Shown piece by piece: positions 31,635-39,953 of a stretch of DNA of 64,000 bases. A program made the translations under genes and the position numbers. The stretch is taken from NCBI GenBank assembly GCA_965203505.1, contig OZ241880.1:682001-746000 (forward strand). The letters are read 5' to 3'. The DNA comes from Bin127 sp965203505. Lineage in GTDB: Bacteria > Chloroflexota > Dehalococcoidia > Lucifugimonadales > Lucifugimonadaceae. A model generated the notes under the pieces. It ran no database searches, had not been told where the DNA came from, and was given only the letters and a program-made list of their open reading frames with translations. Within the stretch, counting starts at the first letter, position 1. The number at the start of each line of letters is the position of its first letter.

Positions 31635-32735
31635 TTAGGCGGTCATCGCCTTTAGGGTGGATTCTGCCGCGTCGAGGGCTTCGTCGATGTGGTCTTTTTC
31701 AACCCATCCCATATGACCTATACGAAAGATCTTACCTGTGAGTTCACCTTGTCCGCCGCCGAGGACGACGTTGTGGTCGGTTAAGACTTTGGAGACGAAG
31801 GCTTTGCCGTCGAGTCCTTCGGGCAGTCTGATGGCTGTTAGGGTGTCGGAAGCGAAGCGACGTTCGGGTAAGATTTCGAGGCCGAGTTTTTCGGCGCCGT
31901 TGCGGGTGTGTTCGGCGATCTCGTGGTGCCTGCTGAAGACGTTTTCGATGCCTTCATCGACCATGGATTGCAGACCTGCTTCGAGGGCGAACATAGCGGG
32001 TTCGCACGGCGTGAAGGGCGGTTGTCCGATCTGTAGGAAGTCTTCGTACTGCTGGATGTCGAAGTAGTAGCGAGGCGTAGTGCAGGTCTCGTATGCTTGC
32101 CAAGCTTTTTGGCTGAAGGCGATCATGGATATTCCGGGGGGCGCGACCCACGATTTCTGTGCCGCGGTCGCAAGGCCGTCGATGCCCCACGCATCGACGG
32201 CGATGGGCATTCCGCCTGCGGAGGAGACGGCGTCAACGAGGATCAGGGCGTCGGATTCATCGTGGACGGTTTTGCAGATTTCTTCGAGTGGGTTTGAGAC
32301 GGCGCTGGAAGACTCGTTATGGGTGAGGATTACGGCTTTGTAGTCGGGATCCGTGCGCAGAGCATCGCGAAGGACATTGATGTCAGCGGCCTGGCCGAGT
32401 GGGAATTCGAGTTTAGTGACGTCGGCTCCGACGGCTTCCGCGATCTCGGCGAATCGGATGCCGAAGAAGCCGATGATGATGGCGAGCACCTTGTCTCCGG
32501 GCGAGACGGTGTTGAACACCGCAGTTTCCATAGCTCCGGTGCCAGACGACGTGATGAAGTAGACGTCGTTCTTGGTCATGAGGACGGTGCGGAGGTTCTC
32601 GCTCATGCGCTCGAGCATGTCGGCGTATTCCGGCCCGCGGTGGTTGATCATCTGCTTGGCAGCGATCTGGAGCACCTCTTCGGGTAGCGGTACGGGGCCG
32701 GGGATACGGAGATTTGGTTCGGAGGATTGGGTCAT
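31635..32735 (-). CDS. Class V aminotransferase (alanine/serine-glyoxylate type)
   Basis: 366 aa from ATG 32735. PLP fold-type I class V: N-terminal RIPGPVPLPEEVLQ, FITSSGTGAMETAVFN, LVDAVSSAGGMPI (Asp for the PLP pyridine) and TAAQKSWVAPPG with the Schiff-base Lys. It is closest in pattern to alanine-glyoxylate/serine-pyruvate aminotransferases, not to cysteine desulfurase or selenocysteine lyase, which carry a catalytic Cys loop not seen here. Only 20 nt separate it from the first selenoprotein gene, so it is likely the first gene of that operon; a functional link is not obvious. Upstream in-frame residues (30) look non-coding. Confidence 0.9.
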   Translation of the reverse strand: MTQSSEPNLRIPGPVPLPEEVLQIAAKQMINHRGPEYADMLERMSENLRTVLMTKNDVYFITSSGTGAMETAVFNTVSPGDKVLAIIIGFFGIRFAEIAEAVGADVTKLEFPLGQAADINVLRDALRTDPDYKAVILTHNESSSAVSNPLEEICKTVHDESDALILVDAVSSAGGMPIAVDAWGIDGLATAAQKSWVAPPGISMIAFSQKAWQAYETCTTPRYYFDIQQYEDFLQIGQPPFTPCEPAMFALEAGLQSMVDEGIENVFSRHHEIAEHTRNGAEKLGLEILPERRFASDTLTAIRLPEGLDGKAFVSKVLTDHNVVLGGGQGELTGKIFRIGHMGWVEKDHIDEALDAAESTLKAMTA

Positions 32736-32869
32736 GTTTGCTCGCGTGGTGTTGATGCTGGTTGTGAGTTTGGGGATTGGTTTAATTTTAGATTGGGGCT
32801 GATATAGGTTGTTGTCCACGGCCAACGGTCGGAATCGTCACGGGATCCGGCCAAACACATTCACGCGGC

Positions 32870-33181
32870 ATGAACAGAGCTCGCATCATATTCCCAATCG
32901 TTACGGCAATCATCGTTGCAATCACCATCTTCGGCTTGGGATGCGTCTCTTTTCAATCACCAACAGCAACGCCAATAGTCAGCTACATGGTCTTAGGAGC
33001 AGGCAAAACCGAATGGTGGTGCGAAGACAAATACTGCTACAGAATCCGAGATTGGCCAGACGAATGCCATCGAGTCAAACGCGGCGCTCACTGGGATACA
33101 ACACGCCCCCCGACAAAGCAAATAAACGAATTGATTGCCCAAGGCAAGTCAAAGTCTTGCAACCGCACAGGGCCAAATTAA
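32870..33181 (+). CDS. Small predicted lipoprotein, unknown function
   Basis: 103 aa. Signal peptide IIFPIVTAIIVAITIFGLGC with lipobox FGLGC (Cys at 25), then a short mature part with four further Cys (WWCEDKYC, ECHR, SCN) that could form disulfides outside the cell. No family recognised. The coding sequence is C/A-rich on the plus strand, opposite to its G/T-rich surroundings, which may mark transfer or inversion. It is flanked by genes on the other strand. Confidence 0.65.
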   Translation: MNRARIIFPIVTAIIVAITIFGLGCVSFQSPTATPIVSYMVLGAGKTEWWCEDKYCYRIRDWPDECHRVKRGAHWDTTRPPTKQINELIAQGKSKSCNRTGPN

Positions 33182-33256
33182 GTTGTTGCCAACTCTGGGG
33201 ATTTCGATCCACGGGGATGTTGGGAAGACGGTTTAGAAATCGCCTCTGATTTTTCG

Positions 33257-34564
33257 TCAGAGGACCCGTACGAGGCGGTGTTCGCGGCGGCCTCGGCGGA
33301 GGACGATGAGGTTGCCGTGTAGGAGGTCTTCGGGGGTGATGGCTCGGGCTGCGTCTTCGACGCGTTCGGAGTTGAGGTACATGCCGCCTTGTTGTACGGT
33401 CCTGCGGGCATCGCTGAAGGACTGGGCGAGGGACGTCGCGACGGCCATTTCTTCGAAGGAGAGGGCGCGGTTGTCGATGTCGCATTTTTCGACCATGATC
33501 GAGGCGGCTCCTTCGAAGAGGTCGTCGAGCTCGGCGGCGGATAGGGTGTCGAATTCACCTCGGAAGAAAGCGCGGGTGACGCGTTGCGCCTGTTCCAAGC
33601 CTGATTGGCCGTGGATGATCGTAGTGATCTGTTCGGCCAGAGTTTGTTGGGCTTCGCGTTTGCCGGGGGTTGTTTTTACTGCCTGTTCCAACGGTTCTAC
33701 TTCGGTGGGGCCGAGCCAGGTGAATAGTTTGATGTATCGGATCACATCGGCGTCGTCGGTGTTGAAGAAGAACTGGTAGAGGCGGTACGGGGAGAATTGT
33801 GCTGGATCGAGCGCGGGTGCGCCGCCGATGGATTTTCCGAGTTTGTCGCCTTTGGAGTCTGTGATGAGTGGGAAGACGATGCCGTGGGCGAGGGTTCTTC
33901 CGTTCGGGGCGTTTCCGTGTTTGCGTCGGATGAGATCGACGCCGTCAAGGATGTTGCCCCATTGGTCGGTGCCGCCGGATTGGAACGCGCAGTTTTCACG
34001 CTCGTAGAGCATGAGGAAGTCGTAAGCCTGGAGTAGTGCGTAGGAGAATTCGGTGTATGAGATTCCTTCGCCTTCGCGTTCCATGCGGGATCGCACTGAA
34101 TCTCGCCGGATCATCGTGTTGACGGTGAAGCTCTTACCGATGTCTCGGAGGAATTCGAGGTAGTTTATGGATCGGAGCCAATCGGCGTTATTGATGAGTT
34201 GCGCCGGGTTGGTTTTGGCGTTGAAGTCGAGGAACTGTTCGAGTTGGACGCGGATTTTTTCGCCGTTGGCGTCGATTTGTTCGATTGAGAGCAGGTTTCG
34301 CTCATCGGACCTGCCGCTGGGGTCTCCGATCATGCCGGTCCCGCCGCCAAGTATGGCGATCGGCGAGTGGCCGTAGCGCTGGAGCCGGGCGAGGCAGAGG
34401 AGCGGCAGCAGGTGACCGATGTGGAGGGTGTCGGCGGTGGGATCGAAGCCGTTGTAGCAGGTGATCTTTTCGTTGATCAGCAGTTCTTCGGCGCCAGGTG
34501 TTGCGTCGGAGAGTGCGCCGCGCCATTTGAGGTCTTCGACTACGTTAGGGAATTGGTTTTTCAT
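33257..34564 (-). CDS. tyrS: Tyrosyl-tRNA synthetase
   Basis: 435 aa. Class I motifs: H48-I-G-H51 in DTLHIGHLLPLL, and KGDKLGKSIGG (KMSKS-like). The tyrosine-specific QAYDFLMLYERENCAFQSGGTDQWGNI is present, and a C-terminal S4 RNA-binding domain (EDLLHGNLIVLRRGRREHRLVRVL). It follows ribF by 20 bp. The last codons sit in a small hairpin (33243-33263) that may assist termination. Length is normal. Confidence 0.96.
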   Translation of the reverse strand: MKNQFPNVVEDLKWRGALSDATPGAEELLINEKITCYNGFDPTADTLHIGHLLPLLCLARLQRYGHSPIAILGGGTGMIGDPSGRSDERNLLSIEQIDANGEKIRVQLEQFLDFNAKTNPAQLINNADWLRSINYLEFLRDIGKSFTVNTMIRRDSVRSRMEREGEGISYTEFSYALLQAYDFLMLYERENCAFQSGGTDQWGNILDGVDLIRRKHGNAPNGRTLAHGIVFPLITDSKGDKLGKSIGGAPALDPAQFSPYRLYQFFFNTDDADVIRYIKLFTWLGPTEVEPLEQAVKTTPGKREAQQTLAEQITTIIHGQSGLEQAQRVTRAFFRGEFDTLSAAELDDLFEGAASIMVEKCDIDNRALSFEEMAVATSLAQSFSDARRTVQQGGMYLNSERVEDAARAITPEDLLHGNLIVLRRGRREHRLVRVL

Positions 34565-34584
34565 TGCTGGTCTGGTGTCAGGGA

Positions 34585-35529
34585 TCAGGATGTGGGTTGG
34601 TTTTGCAGGTTGGTGAATACTTCGGCGATGCGTCGCACGTCGCTCTGGATTGCTCGGTTGAGTTCATCAGAAGTGTCGAACGCTTGGTCAGGGCGGATGA
34701 ATTCGATGAACTCGACGCTGATGTCGGCGTCGTAGAGGTCTTCGTCGAAGTCGTTGATGTGGACTTCGAAGGTGCCTCGGTTGCCACCGAGTGTGGGGTT
34801 GTCGCCGATGTATGTGGCGGATGGCAGGGTCCGGCCGTCGGGGAGTTTGGCCCAGGTGGCGTATATGCCCTTAGCGGGCATGACGAGTTCGCGGGACCAT
34901 TCCATGTTGGCAGTAGGAACGCCCATCTCGCGGGCTCTGGCAGAGCCGCGGTAGACGTGGCCGCCGCGCTCGTAGAGCCTTCCGAGCATGTCTGCGGCGA
35001 GCTTTACATCGCCGTTCGCCAACGCGGTGCGTATCGACGAACTTGAGACGATTAGGTCTCCGAGTAGGACCGGCGGCACGGTGTGCAGCTCGAAACCGTT
35101 TCGCTCGGCGATCTGGTCAATCTGTGCGACGCCCAATAGATCGTGCCCCAAGACAGCTCGTTCGCCGATTACGAGGTGTCGCATACCGAGCGAACGCTGA
35201 AGTGTGGTGAGGAATTCTTCCGCCGACATGACGCGAATAGCATCGTCGAATTCGATCAGACTCACGGCGTCGATGCCCATCTCCCAAATGAACGAAGCGC
35301 GGGTATCCGGGTCGTACAGATGTGGAGGCTTGCGCGTAGGATCGATGACGGAGCGTGGCGGTTGGCGAAAACTAAGCGCCACGCTCTTTGCTTGATTCGA
35401 CTGTGCAAGTTCGACGAGTTTGCGGAGCAGGGACTGGTGCCCTTTGTGCACGCCGTCGAAGGTGCCGATCGTTACGCATGTGTCGCGATTCGCGTCTTTT
35501 AAAGGCGCGAGTTGTTGGAGGAGACCCAT
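34585..35529 (-). CDS. ribF: Bifunctional riboflavin kinase/FAD synthetase
   Basis: 314 aa. The N-terminal FAD synthetase half has VTIGTFDGVHKGHQSLLRKL (GxFDGxHxGH nucleotidyltransferase motif); the C-terminal flavokinase half has GSARAREMGVPTANM (PTAN motif) and the FEVHINDFDEDLYDADISVEF closing region. It makes FMN and FAD from riboflavin. FAD supply is relevant to the acyl-CoA dehydrogenases in the window. The gene lies 33 bp after the DAHP synthase gene and 20 bp before tyrS. Confidence 0.95.
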   Translation of the reverse strand: MGLLQQLAPLKDANRDTCVTIGTFDGVHKGHQSLLRKLVELAQSNQAKSVALSFRQPPRSVIDPTRKPPHLYDPDTRASFIWEMGIDAVSLIEFDDAIRVMSAEEFLTTLQRSLGMRHLVIGERAVLGHDLLGVAQIDQIAERNGFELHTVPPVLLGDLIVSSSSIRTALANGDVKLAADMLGRLYERGGHVYRGSARAREMGVPTANMEWSRELVMPAKGIYATWAKLPDGRTLPSATYIGDNPTLGGNRGTFEVHINDFDEDLYDADISVEFIEFIRPDQAFDTSDELNRAIQSDVRRIAEVFTNLQNQPTS

Positions 35530-35562
35530 TTCAGCGTGGTCCAGCGCGGGATCGAAACGCGG

Positions 35563-36630
35563 CTATGCGACTGCGACGGGTTCCCTGTTCAACACCCGTG
35601 CGGCCTCGCGCAACAGCTCTTCAGTTGTGGACCAATCGACGCACGGATCAGTTATCGAAACTCCGTACTTCAATGTGGAACTGTCGCCGTTCAGCGATTG
35701 GTTGCCAGCGTTCAGGTGGCTTTCCAACATGAGGCCCACGATGCCCCGGTTGCCGTCGGCGCGTTGCTGTATGACGTCCCGGAAGGCGATGGGCTGTTTC
35801 GTGTGGTCTTTGGCGCAGTTCGCGTGCGAGCAGTCGACAACGACGTTGGGTTCCATGCCATTGTCGGCCAGCGCTTTTTGTGCGAAGGCGATGTGCTCGG
35901 CGTCGTAGTTCGGTCCATCTGACCCGCCGCGCAGGACGATGTGACAGGCGTCGTTTCCGGATGTCTGAACGACTGCAGCGGCGCCGGCGTCGTCGATGCC
36001 TAGGAAGGCGTGTTGGGAACTTGCCGCGATCATGCCGTCTACAGCGAGTTGTATGCTGCCGCCGGTGCCGTTTTTGAAACCGATGGGCATGGAAAGACCG
36101 CTGGCTAGCTGTCGATGGGTCTGGCTTTCGGCGGTACGTGCGCCGATCGCTCCCCACGCAACCAGGTCGGCAATGTATTGAGGAGTGAACGGGTCTAGGA
36201 ACTCGGTGGCACACGGCAAGCCGATCTCGCAGACGTCCATAAGGAACTGCCTGGCTCTGTGCAGTCCTTCTGCCATGTTGCAGGTTCCGTCAAGATTGGG
36301 GTCGTTAATCAGACCTTTCCAACCGACGGTTGTGCGAGGTTTTTCGAAGTAGACGCGCATGACGACCAAGACGCTGTCTTTGATCTCGTCGGACAAAGCG
36401 GCTAGTCTCTCGGCGTATTCGCGGCCGGCGATTTCGTCGTGGATCGAGCATGGTCCTGTGACCACGACGAGGCGTTCGTCCCTGCCCGCGATGATGTCGG
36501 CAACCTCTTGCCGAGACCTGTAGACCAGCTCTTCGACATCTTTGGACGTCGGGATCTCGGCAAGGTATTCGGAAGGGGGGTCTAGGGGGCTAATGGAAGC
36601 CACGTTCAGGTTTTTGATTCGTGAAGCCAT
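35563..36630 (-). CDS. aroF: 3-deoxy-7-phosphoheptulonate (DAHP) synthase, type I
   Basis: 355 aa from ATG 36630 (MASRIKNLNV), which matches the family start. Active-site and PEP-binding motifs: VVTGPCSIHDE, MRVYFEKPRTTVGWKGLINDP, GARTAESQTHRQLASGLSMPIGFKNGTGG and DCSHANCAKDH. The length and the N-terminal regulatory extension match the AroF/G/H (feedback-regulated) group; the exact paralog name cannot be decided. It commits PEP and erythrose-4-phosphate to the shikimate pathway. Upstream aroH and trpA make this an aromatic amino-acid cluster. Confidence 0.95.
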   Translation of the reverse strand: MASRIKNLNVASISPLDPPSEYLAEIPTSKDVEELVYRSRQEVADIIAGRDERLVVVTGPCSIHDEIAGREYAERLAALSDEIKDSVLVVMRVYFEKPRTTVGWKGLINDPNLDGTCNMAEGLHRARQFLMDVCEIGLPCATEFLDPFTPQYIADLVAWGAIGARTAESQTHRQLASGLSMPIGFKNGTGGSIQLAVDGMIAASSQHAFLGIDDAGAAAVVQTSGNDACHIVLRGGSDGPNYDAEHIAFAQKALADNGMEPNVVVDCSHANCAKDHTKQPIAFRDVIQQRADGNRGIVGLMLESHLNAGNQSLNGDSSTLKYGVSITDPCVDWSTTEELLREAARVLNREPVAVA

Positions 36631-36911
36631 TGGTTTTCCGTTTTTGTGGTGTTCTGGGGTTGATATGTTGATGGGCGCGCGGAATTTCGGTGCACTAGAT
36701 TCGCTTATCGGGCTGCTCCGCGCAGAGGGCCAATTCGCGGTGACACGGCGTCGCGCGGGCAGAGTGCCATTGCTTCTATGCGCGGCGCCGGCAGATATAG
36801 AACCAGCGATAGTTGCCGCCGGTAAAAGTGAAGGTTGCCGTGGTGTTGTGGGATTCGACACGCGCCGAAGCAGCAGTTACGAGAACTGCGCTTTCCGCTT
36901 CGTTATGGCGT

Positions 36912-37286
36912 CTATTGCGCATCAGTAATGTCGGCTCTCAACACGACAGCATCTCTCAAGTATATGTGTTTGATCTCTTCCTGAGTTTTGTCGGTGTTCA
37001 GGTACAAGAGAACTCGGACGCATTTTGGCATGGATCCGGGTCGATCTATCTCAATGGAGTTTATTAGCGGCACAAGCCGCCAACCAAGTCTTTCGCGCGC
37101 GGCTACTGCCGGAAATTCGGCGTTCAAATCGGACGTCAACGTGAAGAAGACGGCGGCGATGTCCTCAGATGCGATGTCGTTCGCGGCCACCATCGCGTCG
37201 AGGAGTTCCTCGGTGGCGTCCATGATGGCTTCCCGTGTGTTTTCGGGGACGGTCGATGCGCCTCTAACTCCGCGTACTACAGTCAT
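36912..37286 (-). CDS. aroH: Chorismate mutase, AroH type
   Basis: 124 aa. The monofunctional AroH fold: VRGVRGASTVPENTREAI at the N-terminus, ASEDIAAVFFTLTSDLNAEFPAVAAR, GSMPKCVRVLLYLNTD. It converts chorismate to prephenate for Phe/Tyr. Catalytic Arg and Glu residues sit in the first and central motifs. It is 76 bp downstream of trpA (with GTG start) and 281 bp upstream of DAHP synthase; that 281-bp gap has no convincing gene. Confidence 0.94.
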   Translation of the reverse strand: MTVVRGVRGASTVPENTREAIMDATEELLDAMVAANDIASEDIAAVFFTLTSDLNAEFPAVAARERLGWRLVPLINSIEIDRPGSMPKCVRVLLYLNTDKTQEEIKHIYLRDAVVLRADITDAQ

Positions 37287-37362
37287 GATTGTTTTTGTGG
37301 GTGGCTAGGTGTTAATTCGCGTCGCGGTGGTTTTGCGTTCCATACAGTGTTGGATAGATGCG

Positions 37363-38151
37363 TCACTGCCGAAGCGACCGCAAGAAATCCGCGGCGGCTT
37401 TTGGTGCCTGCGAGTGATCCTCGTTCTGGATCTGGTTGATGAGCGCGCTGCCGATCACTGCTGCATCGGCGAACTGACCAACCTGCGCGACGTGTTCCGC
37501 CGAGGATATTCCGAAACCGACGCCCACGGGCAGATCGGTGTGGCGTTTTACAGTGGCGACCAAGGATTCCACTCTTTGTGAAACGACGGCTCGCGCTCCT
37601 GTTACGCCGAGCAACGAGACGCAGTAGACGAAACCTGAGGCATGTTTGCAAGCCGTCGCGATGGTCTCTTCGGTTGAAGTAAGCGCAAGCAATGGTACGA
37701 GTGAAATACTGGCTTTTTGGCACGCTTCATGGAGCGGCCCGGCTTCGGCGGCAGGCAGATCGGCTGCGATGATGCCGTTCACGCCTGCATCACGCGTGCG
37801 TGCGCAGAACTCGTCGAGACCGATCTGGTAGATCGGGTTGTAGTACCCCATGAAGACCAGCGGAGTTTCAACACCTTGTTTTCGGATCGCCGCTGCATTC
37901 CTGAAACACAGGTCGGGAGTGATGCCGTTTTGCAGTGCTTGGAAGCTCGATTTCTGGATTACCGGACCTTCTGCGAGCGGATCGCTGAAGGGAATGCCGA
38001 GTTCGATGACGTCTGCACCGGCTTCGGATAGAGCTCGGACGACATCAGGCGTGCTGTCGCGTTGCGGATGTCCGACGGTGACGAACGGTACGATCGCGGT
38101 GCGGCCCTCATTGGCGGCGCGCTTGAGTGCTTCTTGGATCGGGTTTGACAC
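37363..38151 (-). CDS. trpA: Tryptophan synthase alpha chain
   Basis: 262 aa with GTG start at 38151 (VSNPIQEALKRA), giving the usual length; an upstream TTG at 38196 would add 15 residues. Motifs: IVPFVTVGHPQRD, DVIELGIPFSDPLAEGPVIQ (both catalytic acids), VFMGYYNPI, and GVGFGISSAEHV. It splits indole-3-glycerol phosphate to indole. No trpB follows within the window, which is unusual because trpB normally precedes trpA directly; the sequence to the right is repeat-bearing and non-coding. Confidence 0.95.
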   Translation of the reverse strand: MSNPIQEALKRAANEGRTAIVPFVTVGHPQRDSTPDVVRALSEAGADVIELGIPFSDPLAEGPVIQKSSFQALQNGITPDLCFRNAAAIRKQGVETPLVFMGYYNPIYQIGLDEFCARTRDAGVNGIIAADLPAAEAGPLHEACQKASISLVPLLALTSTEETIATACKHASGFVYCVSLLGVTGARAVVSQRVESLVATVKRHTDLPVGVGFGISSAEHVAQVGQFADAAVIGSALINQIQNEDHSQAPKAAADFLRSLRQ

Positions 38152-38483
38152 GACAGTTGCTCGCAAGCAATCTATCTTACTTTGGGATGTTTGCAAAACT
38201 CTCGTAAAAGACTACGAATGCTGAAATCCAGAGGAGCGGTGGGCGACGGGGTGGCATCGCGCCAGCTTCGTCCTTCTGACACTTCCTCTCTAGCGGGGGC
38301 GACCCTGGCGCTTGTGCTCCCCGGGCGACCACGAGGGATCGCCGCTACGGCGCGGGTTGTGCAATCGTTCCGCTTTGCGAGAGTTGACGGAGGAGGCGAC
38401 GGCCAGTCAGGTCGCCGTATCAACGCGGTTTCGGGTGACCTTCCAGTATGGTGCCCAGAAGTCTGATCACACGGCGGCTGGGC
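38152..38483. other. Gene-free stretch with a hairpin repeat
   Basis: 332 bp between trpA and the MBL hydrolase gene. It contains a partial match to the 53-nt repeat (CGTCCTTCTG at 38270), a GGGCGACC hairpin (38323-38343) and the 18-nt tail GGGTTGTGCAATCGTTCC (38354-38371). No gene seen. Confidence 0.7.
38323..38343. repeat. Hairpin repeat of the GGGCGACC-type with conserved tail
   Basis: Stem GGGCGA / TCGCC with loop CCACGAGGGA, followed by GCTACGG and then the tail at 38354-38371 that also follows the ATTCCGGC hairpins. Confidence 0.7.
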
Positions 38484-39149
38484 TCACTGCCATGTGACGT
38501 CGCCGAACAGTCCGGGTTGGTGCGGTTTCGCTGCGAACGTTGCATACTCTTCGGCGGATCGCGCGATGGTAGTGAAATCGCCGTGTCCGGGCATAACGAC
38601 GGAATCAGACGGCAGCGCCAGAAGATGGTTGGATACGCTGTCGACGATCTGTTCAAAGGCTTCGGGGTTTACGGTCTTGCCGGGCCCGCCCGGGAACAAC
38701 GTATCGCCCGTGAAGATGTGCGGCGTCGCGGCCGGACTCTCGCCTGGAAGCATAAAGCTGGTGGACCCCGGAGTGTGTCCGGGCGTTTCGATGCAGCGGA
38801 TCGAGATCTCGCCGATTTGCAAAATGCTGTCCTGAGACACGTCGATTGGATCGCGATACCCTCGGCGGTCGGCGATCTCTTCGGCGTCGTTTTCGCCGAT
38901 GCCAACGGGGACCGCGAACTTGTCGGTGACCATGTCGAATCCTTCGATATGGTCCCAGTGATTGTGGGTTATGAGGATCGCTTGGACATCGGTGGTTTCT
39001 GCCGCGGCGATCATCTCGAGCGGCTGGTCGGGTGTATCGATGATCAGACTCTTGTTGGTGCTGTTGCAAGTAATCAAGTAGGCGTTGTTGTAGAAGCCTG
39101 ACACCCACCTGCCGATGGTCCACATCTCGCCCTGATATTCGATAGCCAA
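38484..39149 (-). CDS. MBL-fold metallo-hydrolase
   Basis: 221 aa from TTG 39149 (AGG 9 nt upstream); ATG 39125 is the alternative and gives 213 aa. The metal motif T-H-N-H-W-D-H (HxHxDH) is followed by ETPGHTPGSTSFML, HIFTGDTLFPGG and VVMPGHGDFTT, the full glyoxalase II-like ligand set. Closest in pattern to hydroxyacylglutathione hydrolase/persulfide dioxygenase-like small hydrolases; the substrate is unknown. The upstream STAS gene ends 31 nt before this start, so the two are probably cotranscribed. Confidence 0.87.
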   Translation of the reverse strand: MAIEYQGEMWTIGRWVSGFYNNAYLITCNSTNKSLIIDTPDQPLEMIAAAETTDVQAILITHNHWDHIEGFDMVTDKFAVPVGIGENDAEEIADRRGYRDPIDVSQDSILQIGEISIRCIETPGHTPGSTSFMLPGESPAATPHIFTGDTLFPGGPGKTVNPEAFEQIVDSVSNHLLALPSDSVVMPGHGDFTTIARSAEEYATFAAKPHQPGLFGDVTWQ

Positions 39150-39180
39150 CGTAGATTGCCTGTTTCCAGTTTTCGTGAGG

Positions 39181-39528
39181 TTAGCGTTGCCGGAAACTGT
39201 TGACTGCTTCTTCGTAGGTGTCGACGATTTGTACGACTTGGTCACTGGAAGTGACCTTGAAGATGGCGAGGACGTTTTTTCCGAGGCTGCAGAGCACGAG
39301 TTTACCTTGTCTGATCACGAGTTTTGCGGCGATCGCGAGCAATGAGTGAATGCCGGCGGCGTCGATCGCTTCAACTTCTGCCAAATCGATGATGATGTTC
39401 AACTCGCCGTTCAGAATACGTTCCTGAATCGGCTTTTCGAACTCTTCGATGTCGGGCGCCTCGATCCTCCCTTTCGGGAGCAGCACGAGTATCGCGCCTT
39501 CGCGTTTTTGTGTGGCTTCGATCGTCAA
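39181..39528 (-). CDS. STAS-domain protein (anti-sigma factor antagonist-like) lacking the phospho-serine
   Basis: 115 aa, a single STAS domain: VLLPKGRIEAPDIEEFEKPIQERI, NIIIDLAEVEAIDAAGIHSLL, GKLVLCSLGKNVLAIFKVT. In SpoIIAA/RsbV the motif at the tip is D-S/T-S/T-G and its Ser/Thr is phosphorylated by the anti-sigma kinase. Here it is D56-A57-A58-G59, so that control cannot work in the usual way. It may be a constitutively active antagonist or a structural STAS. No partner kinase or sigma gene is next to it. Confidence 0.88.
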   Translation of the reverse strand: MTIEATQKREGAILVLLPKGRIEAPDIEEFEKPIQERILNGELNIIIDLAEVEAIDAAGIHSLLAIAAKLVIRQGKLVLCSLGKNVLAIFKVTSSDQVVQIVDTYEEAVNSFRQR

Positions 39529-39953
39529 GACTTGGGCCTCTATGGAAACTGAAAAAACGAGTTACTTGCTTAATGCGACGAAATATCGTGTATTCACGCC
39601 TTGAGATTATATTCGAGTGCGTCGATTCGTGAGAATCATGTGGCACGACGCCTGTTTTCGGGAGACCGTTGCAAAACTCACATCATTCCGGCGAGAGCCG
39701 GAATCCAGAGGGGCCGGGGCAGCTCGGCGCAGTTTACAGGGAGTGCCCGATCCGCGTCTAAACCCCCTTCAATTCCCCCTTGGGCAAAGGGGGAGGGTTT
39801 TGCAACGGTTTCGTTTTCGGTGGGAATCCGGAACCGTTCTGAGGTGCGGACACCGGGTTGGTTCAACGTGCGCCAACGGTTATCCACGCCGATTCCAAGC
39901 GGGACTATACTACTTACGAACCGACCGGATTGTTGAGACACAGAGAGCCGACA
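39529..39953. other. 425-bp gene-free stretch with stacked repeats
   Basis: Contains an ATTCCGGC palindrome (39685-39704), a second hairpin CCCCCTT / AAGGGGG near 39777-39793, and inverted 17-nt arms at 39662-39678 and 39796-39812. No gene seen on either strand. The downstream end holds the ribosome site for the crotonase gene. Confidence 0.7.
39662..39812. mobile_element. MITE-like element of about 151 bp
   Basis: Bounded by near-perfect inverted arms: GAGACCGTTGCAAAACT at 39662-39678 and the complement of GAAACCGTTGCAAAACC at 39796-39812 (15 of 17 identical). Inside are two different hairpins. One arm plus palindrome recurs inverted at 41965-42008. No coding capacity. A non-autonomous mobile origin is inference. 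Confidence 0.5.

Noticed and set aside
31635..32735. Selenocysteine lyase or SelA for the adjacent selenoproteins
   Set aside because: Sequence motifs match alanine/serine-glyoxylate aminotransferases, and the lyase active-site Cys loop is not seen.
33243..33263. Rho-independent terminator for tyrS
   Set aside because: The 7-bp stem CCTCTGA/TCAGAGG overlaps the stop codon and is not followed by a U-run in the tyrS direction; too weak to call.
36631..36911. A gene between aroH and DAHP synthase
   Set aside because: The open frames on either strand have no ribosome site, no motif and overlap real genes; the gap is treated as non-coding.
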